64,000 nucleotides of DNA from Sphaerotilus mobilis (GTDB taxonomy: Bacteria; Pseudomonadota; Gammaproteobacteria; Burkholderiales; Burkholderiaceae_C): NCBI RefSeq assembly GCF_004216565.1, contig NZ_SGWV01000009.1, positions 310,001-374,000 of the forward strand. The letters are read 5' to 3'. The position numbers and the translations under genes were made by a program. This document shows, piece after piece, positions 18,652-26,587 of the stretch (the stretch's first letter is position 1; every line of letters starts with the position of its first letter). The notes below the pieces were generated by a model. That model had not been told where the DNA came from. It ran no database searches and saw only the letters and a list, made by a program, of their open reading frames with translations.

Positions 18652-18673
18652 GAACGCCTCCCGATGTGTGGTC

Positions 18674-18847
18674 TCAGACCTGGACCATCTCGAAGTCTTC
18701 TTTGCGGGCTCCGCACTCCGGACAGACCCAGTTCATCGGCACGTCGGCCCACCGGGTTCCAGGGGCGATGTCGTGATCGGGATCGCCTGCGGCTTCGTCG
18801 TAAATCCAGCCGCAGATCAGGCACATCCAGGTTTGAGTTGCGCTCAC
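18674..18847 (-). CDS. rubredoxin
   Basis: A small 57-residue protein with a GTG start. It has the two iron-binding knuckles of rubredoxin, C9-x-x-C12 in MCLICGWIYD and C42-P-E-C45 in NWVCPECGARK, with the family segments DPDHDIAPGTRW and the final EDFEM between and after them. It would hold one iron in a Cys4 site and carry single electrons. Its redox partner is not in this window. It is the first gene of the minus-strand run leading into pilG. In many betaproteobacteria rubredoxin lies next to thiD and hemL, as here. Confidence 0.93.
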   Translation of the reverse strand: MSATQTWMCLICGWIYDEAAGDPDHDIAPGTRWADVPMNWVCPECGARKEDFEMVQV

Positions 18848-18910
18848 AGCGTGCGATCAGCTTGTCTACAATGAATCAGATTCTAGCGACGAGACTTGCC
18901 TGAAAAGCGA
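18843..18910. promoter_or_regulatory. candidate divergent promoters between rubredoxin-pil and thiD
   Basis: On the plus strand TACAAT (18867-18872) could be a -10 element, with CTCACA 18 bp upstream as a weak -35. On the minus strand TAGAAT (18885-18880) could serve rubredoxin-pilG, with GCTTTT 17 bp upstream as a poor -35. A GAATC-A-GATTC inverted repeat (18873-18883) lies between them. The stretch from 18848 to 19058 holds no gene, and no thiamin riboswitch motif was seen before thiD. Confidence 0.35.
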
Positions 18911-19058
18911 GGTTTTGTCGGCACCTAGACAACATTTCTCAGGAAGTGCTGGAGCTTTTTCCAGCGCACGTCGGCGCAGCCCGGGTCATGCTGAAAAGCC
19001 CGGCCCGGCCTTCGGGTCCGCAGCCCGAACCCGAGCCCCAACCCACGCGCAGGACGCC

Positions 19059-20003
19059 ATGAACACGCCCGACACAGAAGCTCCCATCGACCCGAACGAC
19101 GACCAGGTCTCGGGCCCGGTCTGCGTCATGTGCTTCAACGCCAGCGACGCCAGCGGCGCGGGTGGCGTGTCCGGCGACATCACCACTGTGGCGGCCATGG
19201 GCGGCCACGCGCTGCCGGTCATCACGACCATCGTGATGCGCGACACCGCCGAGATCTTCGACCACACCCCGATCGACCCCGAGACCGTCGTCGAGCAGGC
19301 CCGCAGCGTGCTGGAAGACCTCACCATCGGCGGCTGGAAGGTCGGCTTCCTCGGCACCGCCGAAGCCGTCGGCGCGGTGGCCGAGGTGCTGTCGGACTAC
19401 CCCGACGTGCCGCTTGTCACCTACGTGCCCTCGCTGTCCTGGATCGACGACGAGGACGCCGCCCAGAGCTACCACGACGCGCTGCGCGAGCTGGTGCTGC
19501 CGCAGACCGAGGTGCTGGTCGGCAACCAGAAGACGCTGACCGACTTCCTGCTGCCCGACTGGGACGCCGAGCGCCCGCCTTCGGCCCGCGAACTGGCGGT
19601 CGCTGCCGGCGAGCTGGGCGCCAGCCACGTGCTGGTGACCGGCGTGCAGCTGCCCAACAACTTCGTCGACAACGTGCTGGCCTCGCCGCAGGGCGCCATC
19701 ACCGGCGAGAAGTTCGAGCGCTTCGAGACCAGTTTCGTCGGCGCCGGTGACACCCTCTCGTCGGCCCTGGCCACGCTGCTGGCGACCGGGCAGGAGCTGC
19801 ACCTGGCCGTGTCCGAGGCGCTCGCCTTCCTCGACCAGGCGCTCGACGCCGGTTTCCGCCCTGGCATGGGCAGCGTCATCCCCGACCGCTTCTTCTGGGC
19901 CCTGCCGCCCGAGGACGAGGACGAGGAAGGCGCCGAGGCCAACGGCGTGGATGGCGGCGACGACGGCGACGCCACCGTGCCGCCGTCGCGCAACATCCAC
20001 TGA
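19059..20003 (+). CDS. thiD: hydroxymethylpyrimidine/phosphomethylpyrimidine kinase-like protein (ThiD family)
   Basis: The 314-residue protein has the ribokinase-fold features of ThiD: SDASGAGGVSGDITTVAAMGG near the N-terminus (in the order of the SGGAG-type substrate loop) and VGAGDTLSSALAT as the anion hole. ThiD phosphorylates the pyrimidine precursor of thiamin. The anion-hole motif reads GAGD, with the Asp of ribokinase and pyridoxal kinases, where classical ThiD usually has GTGC. Specificity could therefore be broader than HMP. A 30-residue acidic tail rich in D and E follows. AGGA lies 4 nt before the chosen ATG. It is followed by hemL, 90 bp downstream. Confidence 0.82.
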   Translation: MNTPDTEAPIDPNDDQVSGPVCVMCFNASDASGAGGVSGDITTVAAMGGHALPVITTIVMRDTAEIFDHTPIDPETVVEQARSVLEDLTIGGWKVGFLGTAEAVGAVAEVLSDYPDVPLVTYVPSLSWIDDEDAAQSYHDALRELVLPQTEVLVGNQKTLTDFLLPDWDAERPPSARELAVAAGELGASHVLVTGVQLPNNFVDNVLASPQGAITGEKFERFETSFVGAGDTLSSALATLLATGQELHLAVSEALAFLDQALDAGFRPGMGSVIPDRFFWALPPEDEDEEGAEANGVDGGDDGDATVPPSRNIH

Positions 20004-20051
20004 TCACCCCCTGGACAGCGGCTGGCACCTTGCCTGCCCGATGACGACCCC

Positions 20052-20074
20052 CGCGACGGCCGATGGCCGTCGCG
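20052..20074 (+). terminator. 10-bp hairpin between thiD and hemL
   Basis: A perfect CGCGACGGCC stem (20052-20061) pairs with GGCCGTCGCG (20065-20074) around a 3-base loop. The following sequence is CCCGTTTGG, so the T-run is weak. It ends 19 bp before the hemL ATG and could be a weak terminator, an attenuator, or a folded element near the hemL ribosome-binding site (TTGGAG). Confidence 0.45.
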
Positions 20075-20093
20075 CCCGTTTGGAGCCCCCACG

Positions 20094-21398
20094 ATGAGCA
20101 CCGCCCCGACCACCAACGCCGCCCTGTTCGAGCGCGCCCAGCGCACCATCCCCGGCGGCGTCAACTCGCCCGTGCGCGCCTTCCGCGCCGTCGGCGGCAC
20201 ACCGCGCTTCATCGCCCGCGCGCAGGGCGCCTACATGTGGGACGCCGAAGGCCAGCGCTACATCGACTACATCGGCTCCTGGGGCCCGATGATCCTGGGC
20301 CACGGCCACCCGGCCGTGCTGGACGCCGTGCAGCGCGCCGCCACCGAAGGCTTCAGCTTCGGCGCACCGACCGAGCGCGAGGTCGAGCTGGCCGAGGCCA
20401 TCGTCGAGGCCGTGCCCAGCATCGAGCAGGTCCGCCTGGTCAGCTCCGGCACCGAGGCCGGCATGACCGCGATCCGCCTGGCGCGCGGCGCCACCGGCCG
20501 CAGCAAGATCATCAAGTTCGAGGGCTGCTACCACGGCCATGCCGACGCGCTGCTGGTCAAGGCTGGCTCCGGCCTCGCCACCTTCGGCCACCCGACCAGC
20601 GCGGGCGTGCCGGCCGAGGTGGTGCAGCACACCCTGGTCCTCGAATACAACAACATCGAACAGATCGAGGCCACCTTTGCCGCCCACGGCGACGAGATCG
20701 CCTGCGTGATGATCGAGCCGATCGCCGGCAACATGAACTTCGTGCGCGCCCAGGTGCCGTTCGTCAAGCGCATCCGCGAGCTGTGCGACCAGCATGGCGC
20801 CCTCTTCGTCTTCGACGAGGTGATGACCGGCTTCCGGGTCGCGCTCGGCAGCGCACAAAGCCTCTACGCCCAGGCCATCCCCGGCTTCCAGCCCGACATC
20901 AGCGTGTTCGGCAAGGTCATCGGCGGCGGCATGCCGCTGGCGGCGTTCGGAGCGTCCCGCAAGATCATGGGGCTGCTCGCGCCGCTTGGCCCGGTCTACC
21001 AGGCCGGCACCCTCAGCGGCAACCCGATCGCCACCGCCTGCGGGTTGGCGACGCTGCACGAGATCAGCCAGCCCGGCTTCTTCGAGGACCTGTCGCGCAA
21101 GACCCGTCGGCTCGTCGACGGCCTGAGCGCCGGTGCCCGCGAGGCCGGCGTGCCCTTCGCGGCCGACTGCCAGGGCGGCATGTTCGGCTTCTTCTTCGGG
21201 CCCGAGCTGCCGCAGAATTACAGCGCCGTCATGGCCACCGACAAGGACCGCTTCAACCGCGTCTTCCACGGCCTGCTCGACCGCGGCGTCTACCTCGCCC
21301 CGGCGCTCTACGAAGCCGGCTTCGTCAGCGCCGCCCACACCGACGCCGACATCGACGCCACCATCGCCGCCGCCCGCGAGGCGCTGCGCGCTTCCTGA
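20094..21398 (+). CDS. hemL: glutamate-1-semialdehyde 2,1-aminomutase
   Basis: The 434-residue PLP enzyme converts glutamate-1-semialdehyde to 5-aminolevulinate, the first committed step of C5 tetrapyrrole synthesis. The PLP lysine is K274 in [42 protein letters not shown] and IEPIAGNMN match the family closely. A TTGGAG Shine-Dalgarno sits 8 nt before the ATG. The mutarotase gene begins 5 bp after its stop, so they are probably co-transcribed. Confidence 0.97.
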   Translation: MSTAPTTNAALFERAQRTIPGGVNSPVRAFRAVGGTPRFIARAQGAYMWDAEGQRYIDYIGSWGPMILGHGHPAVLDAVQRAATEGFSFGAPTEREVELAEAIVEAVPSIEQVRLVSSGTEAGMTAIRLARGATGRSKIIKFEGCYHGHADALLVKAGSGLATFGHPTSAGVPAEVVQHTLVLEYNNIEQIEATFAAHGDEIACVMIEPIAGNMNFVRAQVPFVKRIRELCDQHGALFVFDEVMTGFRVALGSAQSLYAQAIPGFQPDISVFGKVIGGGMPLAAFGASRKIMGLLAPLGPVYQAGTLSGNPIATACGLATLHEISQPGFFEDLSRKTRRLVDGLSAGAREAGVPFAADCQGGMFGFFFGPELPQNYSAVMATDKDRFNRVFHGLLDRGVYLAPALYEAGFVSAAHTDADIDATIAAAREALRAS

Positions 21399-21403
21399 TC
21401 CGC

Positions 21404-22285
21404 ATGACGACCCACGACGCTCCCCAGCAACCCCGCGCACTGCACCGCACCGGCCCCTGCGAGTTCGGCGGACTGCCCGCCGTTCACCTGCGCTCGCCCG
21501 ATGGCGCCCAAGCGACCGTGCTGCTGCAGGGCGCGCACCTTGTGTCCTGGATCCCCGCTGGCGACGAGGAACAGCTTTATCTGTCGCCCGAGACGGTGCT
21601 GGACGGCCACACCGCCGTGCGCGGCGGCGTGCCCGTGGTCTTCCCGCAGTTCAGCGACACAGGCCCGCTCGAACGCCACGGCCTGGCCCGCACCCGCACC
21701 TGGACGCTCGAACAGGCGACGGTGCGCGGCGAACACGCCTTTGCCGTGCTGACGCTCGAAGACGACGCCGAGACCCGCGCCCTCTGGCCGCACGCCTTCA
21801 CGCTCGAACTCACCATCAGCGTCGACCGCCGCCGCATCGAGATGGAGCTCGCCGTCATCAACCGCGGCGACACGCCCTTCGAGTTCCAGGCCGCCCTGCA
21901 CACCTACCTGGCCTGCGCCGACGTGCGCCGCGCCCAGCTCGAAGGCCTGCTCGACCAGAACTACCACGACAAGGTGCTGGACCAGCCGCGCCAGCAGTGG
22001 ATCGACGTCGTCACCATCGCCCAGGAGCTGGACCGCATCTACTGGGAATCGCCGCGCCAGCTGCTGCTGCGCGAGGTCGGCCGCAAGGTCGAGATCCGCC
22101 AGACCGCCTTCGAGGACACCGTCGTCTGGAACCCCGGCCCCGAGCGCAGCGCCGCCCTGCCCGATCTGCCCGATGACGGCTGGCTCGGCATGTTGTGCGT
22201 CGAAGCCGCCCAGATCGGTAACCCGGTCCGCCTCGCCCCCGGCGAGGAATGGACCGGCATGCAGACGCTCGAAGTCCAGACCTGA
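21404..22285 (+). CDS. D-hexose-6-phosphate mutarotase (YeaD family)
   Basis: The 293-residue aldose-1-epimerase-like protein has LQGAHLVSW, GGVPVVFPQFS, LPxHGLAR-type RHGLARTRTW, and the C-terminal VVWNPGPE and CVEAAQIGNPV expected for YeaD/YMR099c enzymes. These interconvert the alpha and beta anomers of glucose-6-phosphate. Candidate catalytic residues are the His of RHGLAR and the Glu of CVEAA. It begins 5 bp after hemL and has no clear Shine-Dalgarno. It is convergent with the phosphofructokinase gene. Confidence 0.9.
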   Translation: MTTHDAPQQPRALHRTGPCEFGGLPAVHLRSPDGAQATVLLQGAHLVSWIPAGDEEQLYLSPETVLDGHTAVRGGVPVVFPQFSDTGPLERHGLARTRTWTLEQATVRGEHAFAVLTLEDDAETRALWPHAFTLELTISVDRRRIEMELAVINRGDTPFEFQAALHTYLACADVRRAQLEGLLDQNYHDKVLDQPRQQWIDVVTIAQELDRIYWESPRQLLLREVGRKVEIRQTAFEDTVVWNPGPERSAALPDLPDDGWLGMLCVEAAQIGNPVRLAPGEEWTGMQTLEVQT

Positions 22286-22304
22286 CGCGACCGGGCGCCC
22301 CGCC

Positions 22305-23396
22305 TCAGTCGCCCAGGCAGACCCCGATGTCCCGCGCGCACCGCAGCAGCGGGTGATCCAGCGGCACGGTGCGGTTGCGCCCGACCACCTCCGCCAGCGG
22401 CACCGTCACCATCTCGCCGCGCTGCAGCGACACCATGCAGTCGAACTCGCCGCGTTGCACCGCCTGCGCGGCGGCATGGCCATAGCGGGTCGCCAGCACC
22501 CGGTCAAACGGCGTCGGGCTGCCGCCGCGCTGGATGTGGCCCAACACGGTGGTCCGCACATCGGTCTTGACGCCCAGCACCGCCAGCCGGCTCTCCAGCT
22601 GCGCGCGCAGCACATGGCCGACGCCGCCCAGCCGCAACGGGTCCGGGCTGTCGGCCACGGTCCGCTCGACCGTCAGCCCCGCGCCCTGTGCGCACGCCCC
22701 TTCGGCGATGCAGACCACGGTGTAGCGCTGCCGCCCGGCCCGCTCGGCACAGACGGCCGCGACCCGGTCCGGGTCATAGGCGATCTCCGGCAACAGGATC
22801 ACGTCCGCCGCCCCAGCCAGGCCCGCCTCCAGCGCGATCCAGCCGGCATAACGCCCCATGGTCTCCACCACCATCACCCGCCCATGGCTCTGCCCGGTGG
22901 TCTGCACCCGCTCCAGCGCATCGGTGACGATGGCCACGGCGGTGTCAAACCCGAAGCTGCGCTCGTTGCAGGCGATGTCGTTGTCGATGGTCTTGGGCAC
23001 GCCCACCACCGGCAAGCCCATCGCACTGAGCCGCCCGGCCATGGTCATGGTCCCGTCACCCCCAATCGCCACCAGCGCCTGCAAACCCAGCGTCTCCCGC
23101 GCATAGGCCAACACCTCGCCCGACACGTCCCGCCCCTGGAAGTTGAACGGACTGGCGGTGTTGCTCGTCCCGAGCAAGGTCCCCCCCATCCCCAGAATCC
23201 CGCTGACGCTGCGCCAGTCCAGCGCCCGCACCCGCCGCTCGATCAGCCCGAGAAACCCATCCTCGATCCCGATGACCTCGGCCCCGCACTGGCCGATCAG
23301 CGACTTGGTGACCGCGCGGATGACCGCGTTCAGGCCGGGGCAGTCGCCGCCGCCGGTGAGGATGGCGATGCGGGTGGGGGGCGTGGAGCTGGGCAT
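22305..23396 (-). CDS. pfkA: 6-phosphofructokinase (PfkA family, group III-like)
   Basis: The 363-residue protein carries TGGGDCPGLNAVIR, IGGDGT, GVPKTIDNDI, VVETMGRYAGWIA and GHIQRGGSPTPFD, the complete set of PfkA-superfamily motifs. GGDGT (Gly rather than the Asp of pyrophosphate enzymes) suggests ATP as phosphate donor. The Lys in PKTIDND is the form found in pyrophosphate-dependent and group III enzymes. The donor is therefore open, ATP being more likely. It would phosphorylate fructose-6-phosphate in glycolysis. It is divergent from the antitoxin gene, with 148 bp between. Confidence 0.93.
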   Translation of the reverse strand: MPSSTPPTRIAILTGGGDCPGLNAVIRAVTKSLIGQCGAEVIGIEDGFLGLIERRVRALDWRSVSGILGMGGTLLGTSNTASPFNFQGRDVSGEVLAYARETLGLQALVAIGGDGTMTMAGRLSAMGLPVVGVPKTIDNDIACNERSFGFDTAVAIVTDALERVQTTGQSHGRVMVVETMGRYAGWIALEAGLAGAADVILLPEIAYDPDRVAAVCAERAGRQRYTVVCIAEGACAQGAGLTVERTVADSPDPLRLGGVGHVLRAQLESRLAVLGVKTDVRTTVLGHIQRGGSPTPFDRVLATRYGHAAAQAVQRGEFDCMVSLQRGEMVTVPLAEVVGRNRTVPLDHPLLRCARDIGVCLGD

Positions 23397-23513
23397 ATGG
23401 AAGCGCTGTCAACCGGGGAGCAGCAGTGTCTGGTGGATCCAGCCGGGTTTCTCGCACAGGGCGGAACGCTTGGCGAGAGGCTGGCGACGGCCACAGCTTC
23501 GCGCAACAATGCA

Positions 23514-23535
23514 ACCATTCTGGTTCCCGAATGGT
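23514..23535. promoter_or_regulatory. candidate autoregulatory operator of the toxin-antitoxin pair
   Basis: A perfect inverted repeat has arms ACCATTC (23514-23520) and GAATGGT (23529-23535) with 8 bases between, ending 9 bp before the antitoxin ATG. Ribbon-helix-helix antitoxins commonly bind such inverted repeats at their own promoter. The site overlaps where a ribosome-binding site would be; none is obvious. Confidence 0.6.
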
Positions 23536-23544
23536 GCCATCGAC

Positions 23545-23790
23545 ATGCCGACGACCCTCACGCTAAAGAACATCCCCGACGCGGTCTACGCGCGCCTGAA
23601 ATCTGCCGCCGAGATGAACCGGCGCAGCCTGAACAGCGAGGCGATCGTGTGCCTGGAAGCGGTCCTCCTGCCGACCCGGCTGTCGACCGGCGAGCGGCTG
23701 GCCAGGGCGCGTGAATTGCGAGCGGCGCTGCCCCAACAAGGTTTCCTGGCCGACGACATCGACGCTGCCAAGCGCGAGGGCCGACCATGA
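23545..23790 (+). CDS. ribbon-helix-helix antitoxin (FitA/Arc type)
   Basis: The 81-residue protein begins PTTLTLKNIPDAVYARLKSAA and continues MNRRSLNSEAIVCLE. This is the beta-strand and two-helix pattern of FitA-like Arc repressors, with the RSLNSEAI segment typical of antitoxins paired with PIN toxins. The C-terminal half, ending FLADDIDAAKREGRP, would wrap the toxin. Its stop overlaps the toxin start by four bases (ATGA), so the two are translationally coupled. It should bind DNA, probably at the inverted repeat just upstream, and neutralise the PIN ribonuclease. Confidence 0.87.
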   Translation: MPTTLTLKNIPDAVYARLKSAAEMNRRSLNSEAIVCLEAVLLPTRLSTGERLARARELRAALPQQGFLADDIDAAKREGRP

Positions 23791-24176
23791 TCGTGGTCGA
23801 CACGAACGTGCTGGCCTATCTCTACCTGCCCGGCGAGCACACGGCCGCTGCGGAGTCACTGCTGCGGCGGGATCCGGACTGGTGTGCGCCCGTGCTCTGG
23901 CGCAGCGAGTTCCGCAACATCCTGGCGGGATACGTCCGTCGCGCCACCCTTTCGTTCGGACAGGCCTTGAGCCTGCAGGCCGAAGCCGAAAGCCTGATGG
24001 CGGGTTGCGAGCACGAGGTCGATTCCAGGGCCGTCCTCGAACTCGTCCGGGACAGCGACTGTTCCGCCTACGACTGCGAGTTCATCGCGCTGGCCATGTC
24101 TTTGGACACCCGGCTGTTCACCCTCGACAAGAAACTGCTGCGGGCGTTTCCGGACCGGGCGGTGGCGCTGAGCTGA
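23787..24176 (+). CDS. vapC: PIN-domain toxin ribonuclease (VapC/FitB family)
   Basis: The 129-residue PIN domain has its acidic residues in place: D5 in VVDTNVLAYL, E41 in WRSEFRN, D96 in SAYDCEFIALA and D114 in FTLDKKLL. These coordinate Mg2+ for RNA cleavage, usually of tRNA or rRNA loops. It starts inside the last codon of the antitoxin gene. The LAMSLDTRLFTLDKKLLRAFP ending, written here in part, is standard for the family. It looks intact and functional. Confidence 0.9.
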   Translation: MIVVDTNVLAYLYLPGEHTAAAESLLRRDPDWCAPVLWRSEFRNILAGYVRRATLSFGQALSLQAEAESLMAGCEHEVDSRAVLELVRDSDCSAYDCEFIALAMSLDTRLFTLDKKLLRAFPDRAVALS

Positions 24177-24179
24177 AGC

Positions 24180-24461
24180 GGTTCAGGCCCCGCCGGCCGC
24201 GCGCGTCGCGTCGTCCGGAAACGAATGGTCGACCGCATCTCGGCCAGTTCCGCATCGATGTCGAGGCGCGACACGCCAACGGCCTCTAGAACGTCTGCCC
24301 ATGCCACCGTCATGCGAGCGGGCAGGCTCTGGGCGTCCCTTGCCGCGACGATGACCGGCATCAGCGTCCGCTCGTACATGCAGAGGACGTCGAGCGAACA
24401 AGGTCCAAAGGGCGTGGCCGAAGGGGTGCTCGAACGGGTGCGAAGGATCCAGGTCGACCAT
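24180..24461 (-). pseudogene. frameshifted hypothetical gene remnant
   Basis: Two minus-strand frames join into one plausible protein. The first runs from the ATG at 24461 (MVDLDPSHPFEHPFGHALW). The second continues LDVLCMYERTLMPVIVAAR and then TVAWADVLEAVGVSRLDIDAELAEMR in order. The switch falls near 24390, where removing one base would restore the frame. Codon third positions in the second frame are GC-rich, as in real genes here. I do not recognise the family. The second frame then runs on antisense to the toxin gene to about 24068, suggesting the original stop was also lost. It could be a coincidence of open frames. Confidence 0.35.
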
Positions 24462-24541
24462 GCCTTGCGGCGTCGGCGGCGGACCCCGCAGCCACGGGAA
24501 AGCACCCCCGCCCGTTCACCAGGCCGCCATGCCCCGACTTC

Positions 24542-24547
24542 TAGAAT
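24542..24547 (+). promoter_or_regulatory. TAGAAT -10-like element immediately before mpl
   Basis: TAGAAT (24542-24547) ends 6 bp before the mpl ATG. If it is a -10 element, transcription would begin at or next to the start codon, giving a leaderless mRNA. No Shine-Dalgarno is present before this ATG, but no good -35 is seen either. Confidence 0.3.
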
Positions 24548-24553
24548 CGTCCG

Positions 24554-25918
24554 ATGCACATCCACATCCTCGGCATCTGCGGCACCTTCATGGGAGGTCT
24601 GGCCGCTCTGGCACGTGAAGCGGGGCATCGCGTGACGGGTTGCGATGCCAATGTCTATCCGCCGATGAGCGACCAGTTGCGCGCGCTCGGCATTGAGCTG
24701 ATCGAGGGCTGGGATCCGGGGCAGATGGCGTTGAAGCCGGATCTGTACGTGATCGGGAACGTCGTCAGCCGGGGCAATCCGCTGATGGAGGCCATCCTGG
24801 ATGCCGGTGCGCGCTACACCAGCGGGCCGCAGTGGCTGGCCGAGCATGTGCTGGCGGGGCGGCATGTGCTGGCTGTCGCGGGGACGCATGGCAAGACGAC
24901 CACCACGGCCATGCTGGCCTGGATCCTGGAAGCGGCCGGTCTGCAGCCGGGCTTTCTGGTGGGGGGGGTGCCGCAGAACTTCGGGGTGTCGGCGCGGCTG
25001 GGTACGGCGGGCGCCCCCTTCGTCATCGAGGCGGACGAATACGACACCGCCTTCTTCGACAAGCGCAGCAAGTTCGTGCACTACCGGCCGCGCACCGCCG
25101 TGCTGAACAACCTGGAGCATGACCACGCCGACATCTTTCCGAACCTGGCGGCCATCGAGCTGCAGTTCCATCACCTGGTGCGCACCGTGCCGCGGGCCGG
25201 GCGGCTGGTGGTGAACCAGCGGGAGGACAGCCTGCAGCGGGTGCTGGAGCGTGGCTGCTGGACCGAGGTGACCTGGTTTGGCGCGCGCAAGGAAACGCCC
25301 GGTGCCCTGCGTGCCCGGGGTGAGCCGCATGCCTTTGATGTGCTGCGCGGCAGCCTGAAGGTGGCCCGTGTGGACTGGGCGCTGCTGGGCGAGCACAACC
25401 AGCTGAACGCGCTGGCGGCGATCGCGGCGGCGGAGTCGGTGGGGGTGACGCCGGAGGTCGCCGGCGTCGCGCTGGCGCGTTTCGAGAACGTGCGGCGGCG
25501 GCTGGAACTGCGCGGCGAGGCGGGGGGCGTCAAGGTCTACGACGACTTTGCGCACCACCCGACCGCCATCCGGACCACCGTCAACGGCCTGCGCCGCAAG
25601 GTCGGGCTGGACCGGATCCTGGCGGTCTTCGAGCCACGTTCGAACACGATGAAGCTGGGCACCATGGCCGAGCTGCTGCCCTGGGCGCTGGAAGAAGCCG
25701 ACCTGAGCTTCTGCCACAGCGCCGGGCTGGCCTGGGATGCGGGGGCCGCGCTGGCGCCGTTGGGCGAGCAGGTGCAGGTGCATGACCAGCTCGACCGGCT
25801 GGTCGCCGCCGTCGTCAAGGCCGCCCGGCCGGGCGACCATGTGCTGTGCATGAGCAATGGCGGCTTCGGTGGCGTGCACCAGAAGCTGCTGGACGCGCTG
25901 GCCACGCGGCGTGGCTGA
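24554..25918 (+). CDS. mpl: UDP-N-acetylmuramate:L-alanyl-gamma-D-glutamyl-meso-diaminopimelate ligase
   Basis: The 454-residue Mur-ligase family enzyme reattaches the recycled murein tripeptide to UDP-MurNAc. It begins HIHILGICGTFMGGLA, the dinucleotide-like UDP-binding loop distinctive of Mpl. The ATP-binding P-loop is GTHGKTTTT at 110-118, and EADEYDTAFFDKRSKF and FDDFAHHPTAI-type YDDFAHHPTAI follow. Length agrees with E. coli Mpl. The downstream esterase gene overlaps its 3' end by 8 bases. It acts in the cytoplasm in cell-wall recycling. Confidence 0.96.
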   Translation: MHIHILGICGTFMGGLAALAREAGHRVTGCDANVYPPMSDQLRALGIELIEGWDPGQMALKPDLYVIGNVVSRGNPLMEAILDAGARYTSGPQWLAEHVLAGRHVLAVAGTHGKTTTTAMLAWILEAAGLQPGFLVGGVPQNFGVSARLGTAGAPFVIEADEYDTAFFDKRSKFVHYRPRTAVLNNLEHDHADIFPNLAAIELQFHHLVRTVPRAGRLVVNQREDSLQRVLERGCWTEVTWFGARKETPGALRARGEPHAFDVLRGSLKVARVDWALLGEHNQLNALAAIAAAESVGVTPEVAGVALARFENVRRRLELRGEAGGVKVYDDFAHHPTAIRTTVNGLRRKVGLDRILAVFEPRSNTMKLGTMAELLPWALEEADLSFCHSAGLAWDAGAALAPLGEQVQVHDQLDRLVAAVVKAARPGDHVLCMSNGGFGGVHQKLLDALATRRG

Positions 25919-26540
25919 TCTGCCGGTGTCGCTGACCCAGCCGGGTCCGCCGACCCACCTGCTCTATCTGCACGGCTTCCGCTCGTCGCCGCAATCGACC
26001 AAGGCGCAGCGCATGGCGCGCTGGGCGGTGGAGCGGGCGCCGGGGCTGACGTTCTGGTGTCCGCAGCTGCCGCCGTCGCCGGCCGAGGCCGTGGCCTTGA
26101 TCGAAGCGGGCATCGCCAGCTGGCCGGCCGGTCGCAGCGCGGTCATGGGCAGTTCGCTGGGCGGCTGGTATGCGACGGTGGTCGCCGAACGGCACGGCTG
26201 GCCGGCGGTGCTGCTCAACCCCGCCGTCGAGCCGGCCCGGGACCTGGCCCGGCACATCGGCGAGCAGACCAGCTGGCACGACCCGCAGGATCGTTTCTTC
26301 TTCCGCCCCGAGTTCATCGACGAGTTGCGCGCGCTGCAGCCGCCGGTGCCGCTGACCCGCCCGGCCCGATACCACGCCGTCATCGCCACGGGCGACGAGG
26401 TCCTGGACTGGCGCGAGATGGCCGCGCGCTACGCCAGCGGCGACACCGTCGTGGTCGAGGGCAGCGACCATGCCTTGAGCGATTTCGAGGACCACTTGCC
26501 CGGCGTGCTGGCCTTTCTTGGCTTCGATCCGGCAAGCTGA
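25911..26540 (+). CDS. YqiA/YcfP-type alpha/beta hydrolase (esterase)
   Basis: The 209-residue product has [14 protein letters not shown] near the N-terminus and the nucleophile elbow GSSLGG at 80-85 (Ser82). [10 protein letters not shown] supplies a likely acid residue and [11 protein letters not shown] the His. This matches the YqiA esterase family, which cleaves short acyl esters; the natural substrate is unknown. The start is taken at the GTG (25911) that overlaps mpl; a second GTG at 25926 is possible. It is translationally close to mpl. Confidence 0.88.
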   Translation: MADLPVSLTQPGPPTHLLYLHGFRSSPQSTKAQRMARWAVERAPGLTFWCPQLPPSPAEAVALIEAGIASWPAGRSAVMGSSLGGWYATVVAERHGWPAVLLNPAVEPARDLARHIGEQTSWHDPQDRFFFRPEFIDELRALQPPVPLTRPARYHAVIATGDEVLDWREMAARYASGDTVVVEGSDHALSDFEDHLPGVLAFLGFDPAS

Positions 26541-26587
26541 TGCCCAACCGTCCCCCCATCGACCCACCCACCCAAACCCCAGCCACC

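Noticed and set aside
18848-19058. Possible thiamin riboswitch before thiD
   Set aside because: The CTGAGA and ACC-GAA-type TPP aptamer motifs are not present.
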